From the NCBI GenBank assembly GCA_963556695.1, contig CAUWAG010000008.1, positions 372,001-436,000 of the forward strand: a stretch of DNA of 64,000 nucleotides, given 5' to 3'. The notes below the pieces were generated by a model. It was given only the letters and a program-made list of their open reading frames with translations, did not search any database and was not told where the DNA came from. Position numbers and translations under genes: made by a program. Origin of the DNA: Anthostomella pinea (taxonomy: Eukaryota > Ascomycota > Sordariomycetes > Xylariales > Xylariaceae). Every line of letters begins with the position of its first letter. The stretch's first letter is position 1. Shown here piece after piece: positions 58,678-64,000 of the stretch.

Positions 58678-60249
58678 ATGTCGCTATCAACCGTCATAGC
58701 GCATGCAGCTGCCGAGACCGATTCGGAGGATGCAGCATCGAGCTCAGACCACTCGAGCGACTCACTCGACTCGTCGTCTTCTCGCAAGAAGCGAAAGCTC
58801 TCTGAGCCCGCGCCTGAGCCTGCGCAGTTATCATCAGTGAACGCTCCGTCGAGGATCAAGCGCAAGCAAGCGCCCAACGCTACATCTCCATCATCATCAA
58901 AGCCTGCGGAGATACCTTCAGAGGGCCCAATCACTGTCCCAATCGACCACAACACAACTTTCGAGTCGCTGCAGCTCAAGCCATGGCTCGTCCAGTCCCT
59001 CGCCAACATGGCCATCAGACGGCCCACTAGCATTCAGCGATTGACTATCCCAGCTATCCTCGAAGGCCGCGACGTCATCGGTACCTCGAGGACAGGTAGC
59101 GGAAAGACGGTGGCATTCGTTGCACCTATTCTTCAGACATGGGCCCAAGACCCAAGCTCCATCTACGCCGTCATTCTCACTGCCACGAGGGAGCTGGCCC
59201 TCCAGATCTATGAGCAAGTCAAGGCTATTTCGGCTACCACATCCTTCAAGGCTCTGCTTGTAACTGGGGGCTCTGACATGAGAGCCCAAGCCATCAGCCT
59301 CGCGCAGAGACCTCATATGGTCATCGCAACAGCCGGCCGGCTCGCGGAACACATCCGTATGTCGGGAGAAGACACCATTGCTGGCCTCAGACGAGTTCGA
59401 TACGTCGTCCTGGACGAAGCGGACAGGCTCCTGGCCGCCGGAGGACCTGGAAGCATGTTGCCAGATATCGAGGAGTGCCTGGGAGTCTTGCCACCCTCAG
59501 AACGCAGGCAGACGCTACTATACACAGCTACGATTACCCCCGAAGTCCGTGCTCTCAAGGACATGCCACCGAAGCCCGGAAAGAAGCCAGCTATGGTGTG
59601 TGAAGTAGACACTCAGAAGCTCGCCGTCCCGGATACGCTACATCTTACCTACATCCAAGTCCACGTCAACTTCAAGGAATACTACCTCCACGCCTTCCTC
59701 CTTACTGAGGCCAACGTCGAGAAGTCAATGATAATCTTCTGTAACCGAACCTCAACGGCCGAACGCCTCCATCATTTGCTATTCCTCCTCGAGCACCGCG
59801 TCACGTCCCTGCACTCAAAGCTTCCAGGCCAACGCCAACGGACTGATAACCTGATGAGGTTCCGAGCCGGGGCAGCTAGGATCCTGGTGGCCACCGACGT
59901 TGCGTCGCGTGGTTTAGATATCCCGGAGGTCGAAGTGGTTGTGAATTACGACCTCCCGCAAGAAGGAGATGACTTCATCCACCGAGTCGGAAGAACAGCC
60001 AGAGCCGGCCGGAAAGGCGAGGCCGTCACGCTTGTAGGCCAACGGGGCGTCGACCGCATCCTGGCTATCGAGAAGCGCGTGGGCAAGAAGATGGAGGAGT
60101 GGAAGGAAGAGGGCGTCAACCTGACAACGAGGGTAACGAGGGACTACATGAAGGTCGTCGCCGAGAAGAAGCTGGAGGCTAACTTGAATATCGAGGAGCA
60201 CCGCGAAGTTGGGGGCAAGAGGAAGCGGCAGAAGCTACGGCTGGAGTGA
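58678..60249 (+). CDS. DBP8: ATP-dependent RNA helicase DBP8 (DEAD box)
   Basis: A single exon of 523 residues. The first 90 residues are S/D-rich with a basic KKRK patch. The Q motif region is [20 protein letters not shown] with TSIQ. Motif I is SRTGSGKT (137-144), Ia is ATRELA (169-174), Ib is TAGR (218-221), II is DEAD (246-249) and III is TAT (283-285). V is [11 protein letters not shown] and VI is [11 protein letters not shown] (435-445). Domain order, length and the basic [10 protein letters not shown] tail match Dbp8, a nucleolar helicase for early 18S rRNA processing. Several motifs deviate from the usual AKTGSGKT, PTRELA, TPGR and SAT. DDX49/Drs1-like relatives are the alternative. 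Confidence 0.93.
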   Translation: MSLSTVIAHAAAETDSEDAASSSDHSSDSLDSSSSRKKRKLSEPAPEPAQLSSVNAPSRIKRKQAPNATSPSSSKPAEIPSEGPITVPIDHNTTFESLQLKPWLVQSLANMAIRRPTSIQRLTIPAILEGRDVIGTSRTGSGKTVAFVAPILQTWAQDPSSIYAVILTATRELALQIYEQVKAISATTSFKALLVTGGSDMRAQAISLAQRPHMVIATAGRLAEHIRMSGEDTIAGLRRVRYVVLDEADRLLAAGGPGSMLPDIEECLGVLPPSERRQTLLYTATITPEVRALKDMPPKPGKKPAMVCEVDTQKLAVPDTLHLTYIQVHVNFKEYYLHAFLLTEANVEKSMIIFCNRTSTAERLHHLLFLLEHRVTSLHSKLPGQRQRTDNLMRFRAGAARILVATDVASRGLDIPEVEVVVNYDLPQEGDDFIHRVGRTARAGRKGEAVTLVGQRGVDRILAIEKRVGKKMEEWKEEGVNLTTRVTRDYMKVVAEKKLEANLNIEEHREVGGKRKRQKLRLE

Positions 60250-62846
60250 TGCGCGAAAATGAATATAGAGGCCATGAGAGCAGCCAAAACAAGGGAAACC
60301 CCCGTATAAGCCCCCGGAATAAGTGCTTGCCCAGGAAATATTGCTGGGATACTCACCAGATGGCTGCTTAATGCCACTGTTAATAATCTGCACGATGGCC
60401 TGTAAATCCTGGTACCCACTGAAGCAGAGTCTCCTGGGTGTTTTGACTCTTGCATGCAACCCCAACTGTATTCTGGAGGTACCCTACTTCATCCCATAGC
60501 CGTGGGGTATAAGACGTGGTGTCGTACATGCGGTCCGCGTAGTGGTGCTAACAATGTAATATCACTGGTGATGAAATGATTATCTATGACTTTGGTTAGT
60601 AGCCCCTTCCCTCACGAACGAATACCTTCAGTCCTCGCGTCTTCATCCATGTTCCTACCGTAATCCCAATCCACGCGAAACGCTCTTCCACGCGGGGACT
60701 TGCGCTCAGGGGTAGGGTAGCGTAAGCTATCTGACTACTGTAGTACCGGTAGACGTTCTCTCAGCCGCGAAGGATCTGGAGCGCGGATCCCAAAGGAACC
60801 AGATGCTCGGCTCTCCCCCATCCTGCACGTGGTATCCTAGCCCTACAGGATGCGCCAAGCGCATCCGTTGAATCCTCCTACCTGGGACTGCAACCGTCAA
60901 GCGTCCGCAGACCCCCTGAACGCTGGAGGTGGTGATGATTTTAGGGTGTTTGTTGTGTTTGGGATAATAAGCACGCCGGAAGAAACATTATGAGTGGTTT
61001 TTTCAGACTGAGATTGCTCATTTCGGGTTGCTTATATTTTTTTTTACAGACGGGAGATGTCTCGTGATTTCTAACCTATCTATATAAGGTGGGTAGATGC
61101 CTTTCTGGGTCTTGGGGGGAGGAAATCGGTAGGTATATTAGACCGCCGATTTCTGGTATGCATGCTTTGCTGGCAGCTTCCCCGGCTCAGTTTAGTCAAA
61201 CCGGGTGAGCGACAGGTAGGTAGGTACCTGACTGCCTATGAACAATCTTTCCTCCGTAAGCTCACATACGACCAAAAGCGCAGTAAGCCAAAACTGCCGT
61301 TGCGGGTGCATAAATCCACAGCCAGTAGTAGATAGTCATTTCAAAGCAACAGTGGTTACTTCATAAGTACCACTGAGCGGCCCGTCATAGTTATGATGGC
61401 AGCGTCTTATCCCCTAACGCTTACAAGATACGGTACCTCTCCGCGAGAAGAATCCACAACGTGCGTACACTTGTAAACCTCGACATGTTCATCCTCCCCT
61501 GCTTGCCACGGCAATATGTACCCGAGGCCTCCGTCATCTTTCCCCCCTACCTCCTACCCCCTATCCTACACACCCCAACTCAATTCATCGGCCCCCCATG
61601 TGCCGTTCCCGACCTGCCTACAACGCACCACAGCACGACGCTCACGTCAGATGGATCAACTCCAGGGGTCCCATCCACAACCACATCCACGTCCTTGGGT
61701 CCGTCCGTCAGCGCTAGAAAGACGCAGAAGGAGGGGCCCAGCAGAACCTGGCCGTATGCCCCTTTGCTTTCTCCGCTTTGTATTGGTGTGTGCCTGCGTA
61801 TCTGTCGAATGAGGGCTGTCCCAAGGAACCGGGTTCGAGCAGAGCAGACGCCACGCCACGTTGCGCTTGCTGACGTGCTTCTCGCTGACGTGGCTGACAT
61901 TGCTGGCTGGTTGGCTTGTTGCTGCTTGGACTCAGGCCATTTGGGACTGCCACTGTGGGGACCGGTACGTCTGGCGCCATCCTTTCTACTTATGCGTTCT
62001 TGCATGGACTGGGTCGCCCTGGTTTGTGTGCCTGTTATGCAGAGTGTTGGATCAACGTGCTGTGCTGGAGCGGTGTTCGTGAGGCGATGTGTTCGGTCTC
62101 CTTGGAGCTCTTGGTGCAAGTCGTGGTGCAGGAAACTTAGGCCGGTGGCTCTTGGCCACAGGCATATGGTAGATGTGCCCATAAGGTTAGTCGAGAGTGC
62201 CGTAAAGTGAACAAAAAGTGCTCAGGGTTTCTGTCATCTTTGCAAGACCGTGGTAACGTATGGTGAATGAGAACTGCTTTCCGGGCTAATCATTGTAAGA
62301 AGCTGTCGGGAGCGTCCGGATGTTTGCGGACGCCCATATCTAGAAACGAGTTCTTTACCCCCGATTAAGGTGTCCGTACCTGTTCATGGTGTTCACAGCA
62401 TCGGAGTTTAAGAAATGTGCACCTCTTCATTGCTCAGTAGCCAGCCTAAGCTGGCCCACCAAAGCTACCCCTGAGCAACATTGCTAGACTCCGATACCAG
62501 TTCTCATTGTGCCGGTCCGTTGGTTTGACCACAGACGGAGAGGCCTGATCTCAAGAAAACATGTTGTAAAACTCCGTGGTTTCAAGCGCAAACCGCTATA
62601 TATGGCTACTCGCTGTAGTAGGCACTAGGGTAGACGTAGAACAGGTTTCGTCGTACTGCTTGCATGAGAGCGTCTTTTTTCCCCAAACCCGAGACTTACA
62701 TCTAGTCAGACCTCCACGACGCCTGTTTCTCAGCGCTGGCCGCTGTGCGCGCTTGGAGTGTCTTCATGCTCATTCCATTCTTGACCCAGAAGCCTGAGCC
62801 CGGGCCCCAGAGCGCCTTGCTCATATCAATTGCCCAAGCTGCCTCA
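60250..62846. other. Intergenic, no supported gene
   Basis: A 249-codon plus frame (61461-62210, GTG start) and a 200-codon minus frame (61580-62182) overlap almost completely. Both look compositional and carry no domain, so neither is called. A T-run follows 61035. No RNA gene is recognised. Confidence 0.45.
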
Positions 62847-64000
62847 TCATGGCGATTTTAGGACCGCAAGATTAAACTGGCCCTTTCGGATACGCGTCGC
62901 ATGAATGACGGTATGCTGTGCGGATGTGCTTGTCGTGGCACTTTGACAAACTGGAGTTAGCCTCGGTGTTCTTACTTTGCTTCTCCTTTCCGAACAGATA
63001 TAGAGCGCAAAACGATTGATGATGGGGGAAGGTATGGCCTCCAATTGTGACTTACAAGCTCTGCAATGCTCATGGTTTGAGTCCAAGTCACTTCCCCTCA
63101 ACCAAAACAGGTATGCATCAACAGAAGGACTGGTGGGGTGGTACATCATTAGCAGCATTGTGTAGTAATCTCTTAAGCCGGGCACGACCAACATCCTGAG
63201 AAGGCTCAAAAAACGATTGAAGCTTTCAGGGCTCGCTGCAAGTTTACCTGACTGACTCTGAGTCTGAGCGGTACATATCAACTGGGAGTACGCTGGCGCA
63301 AGTGGAACGTCGTGGCGCCGAGAGTAATTCTGTCGGAGCCTGCGGCAGATATCACAGAAATAGTCGTAGGCACCGTCGGCACATTCATCGGGGTCCCACC
63401 ATAATGTTGCGCTGACCAACTCTGCAAGCAGTATTCCCTTCCATTTCACCAACAGAAGTCTCTCTTTCCGCGCAACACTTGCGAGGCCCGTCCATGGCTG
63501 TAGTATCCATTCTTCGGCGGTGGCAGTTTGCTTGATGCCGACCAATATAGCCGCAACCACTCTCAGAGATCTCCTGTGACAGCTCGTGAGCAGGAGGCCA
63601 GCAGAGGACCGGATTTTCATTATTTGCTGCACACGTACTCGTTCTCATGGTGGTTCCTTCGATCTGACGCCATATGGCAGGTTTCCTTGTCCATTGCACC
63701 ACTCTCCGCCCAGCTTCATCAGCGATAAGCACGGACCGGGCGTCTTCGATCGACATCGAGCCGAAGTGATGGTAGTATGCATCCAAGCATGTAATACCCT
63801 TCAGGTACAAAAGAGATGCATCGCCGTATGCCTCGTCGAGACGTTCCAGGACATCGAGGGCCTTGCGGCCGCCATCCTGAGACGCTTCGACCTCGACTTT
63901 GCCCAGTTCGTGGTCCAGATCGAATGAACGTATAGGTGGACCGATAGACGATGGCGTCTTGGCTTCACCAGTAGAAGCTGAAGAAGTCCAACGAGGATGA
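62847..64000 (-). CDS. Unrecognised protein, 3' part only (runs off the window)
   Basis: A minus-strand frame is open from the window edge to about 63635 (KALDVLERLDEAYGDASLLY, then HHFGSMSIEDARSVLIADEA). It joins a second frame (RSLRVVAAILVGIKQ, then YFCDICRRLRQNYSRRHDVP and LRMLVVPGLRDYYTMLLMM) through a plausible 61-nt intron (63634-63574, GTGTGC...CACAG). A second intron at 63055-62951 (GTAAGT donor, GCTAAC branch, CCAG acceptor, 105 nt) is optional because it keeps the frame. The stop is at 62847. I recognise no family; a helical regulatory domain of a fungal transcription factor is only a guess. Confidence 0.45.

Noticed and set aside
61461..62210. 249-codon plus-strand frame with a GTG start
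   Set aside because: An equally convincing 200-codon frame lies on the opposite strand; there are no motifs and no splice or leader context.
1..64000. CRISPR arrays, operons, ribosome binding sites
   Set aside because: The sequence is eukaryotic nuclear DNA with introns; no repeat-spacer array is present.

Overview
This window is nuclear DNA of a filamentous ascomycete (Pezizomycotina, most likely Sordariomycetes). The evidence is short introns with GTAAGT-type donors and CTAAC/CTGAC branch points, single-gene transcription units, typical fungal orthologues (sedolisin protease, HET protein, SCCPDH-type reductase, fungal eIF3l and EFL1), and an AT-rich block with the C-to-T decay expected from repeat-induced point mutation (RIP). 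Coding sequences were assembled by hand from splice signals; no similarity search was run.

Layout. (1) 1-13.2 kb is gene-poor and looks accessory. It holds one small secreted six-cysteine protein with an acidic pro-region (8.45-8.93 kb), a block of CTTGATTTG repeats with a tRNA-like pol III box pair (10.3-10.9 kb) and a decayed LINE reverse transcriptase (11.9-12.7 kb). (2) 13.2-31.3 kb is a gene-rich arm: a secreted tripeptidyl-peptidase (sedolisin), chaperonin subunit CCT8, an Nhp10-like HMG-box protein, an RMD1/DUF155 membrane protein, a saccharopine-dehydrogenase-like reductase with an apparent frameshift, ribosomal protein eL43, and a RING+PHD protein of PHRF1 type. (3) 32.55-37.92 kb is an AT-rich transposon nest bounded by a 21-bp inverted repeat. 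Inside it are a Fot1/pogo-type DNA transposon relic with long terminal inverted repeats, two solo LTRs with 5-bp target duplications, and one LTR fragment. (4) 39-60.3 kb returns to housekeeping genes: a universal stress protein, the divergent pair eIF3l and EFL1, a HET-domain gene interrupted by an in-frame TGA, a MKK1-type MAP kinase kinase, and the DEAD-box helicase DBP8. (5) 60.3-64 kb is mostly empty and ends in the 3' part of an unrecognised minus-strand gene that runs off the window.

Functionally, eL43, eIF3l, EFL1 and DBP8 all serve ribosome assembly or translation, although they are separate units. CCT8 folds cytosolic proteins, and the MKK1 kinase belongs to the cell-wall-integrity cascade. 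The secreted protease, the six-cysteine protein and the HET gene belong to the variable, environment-facing part of the genome and lie in or beside the gene-poor stretches. The most notable signals are the bounded transposon nest, the antifungal-protein-like peptide, and the two broken or recoded genes (HET and reductase).
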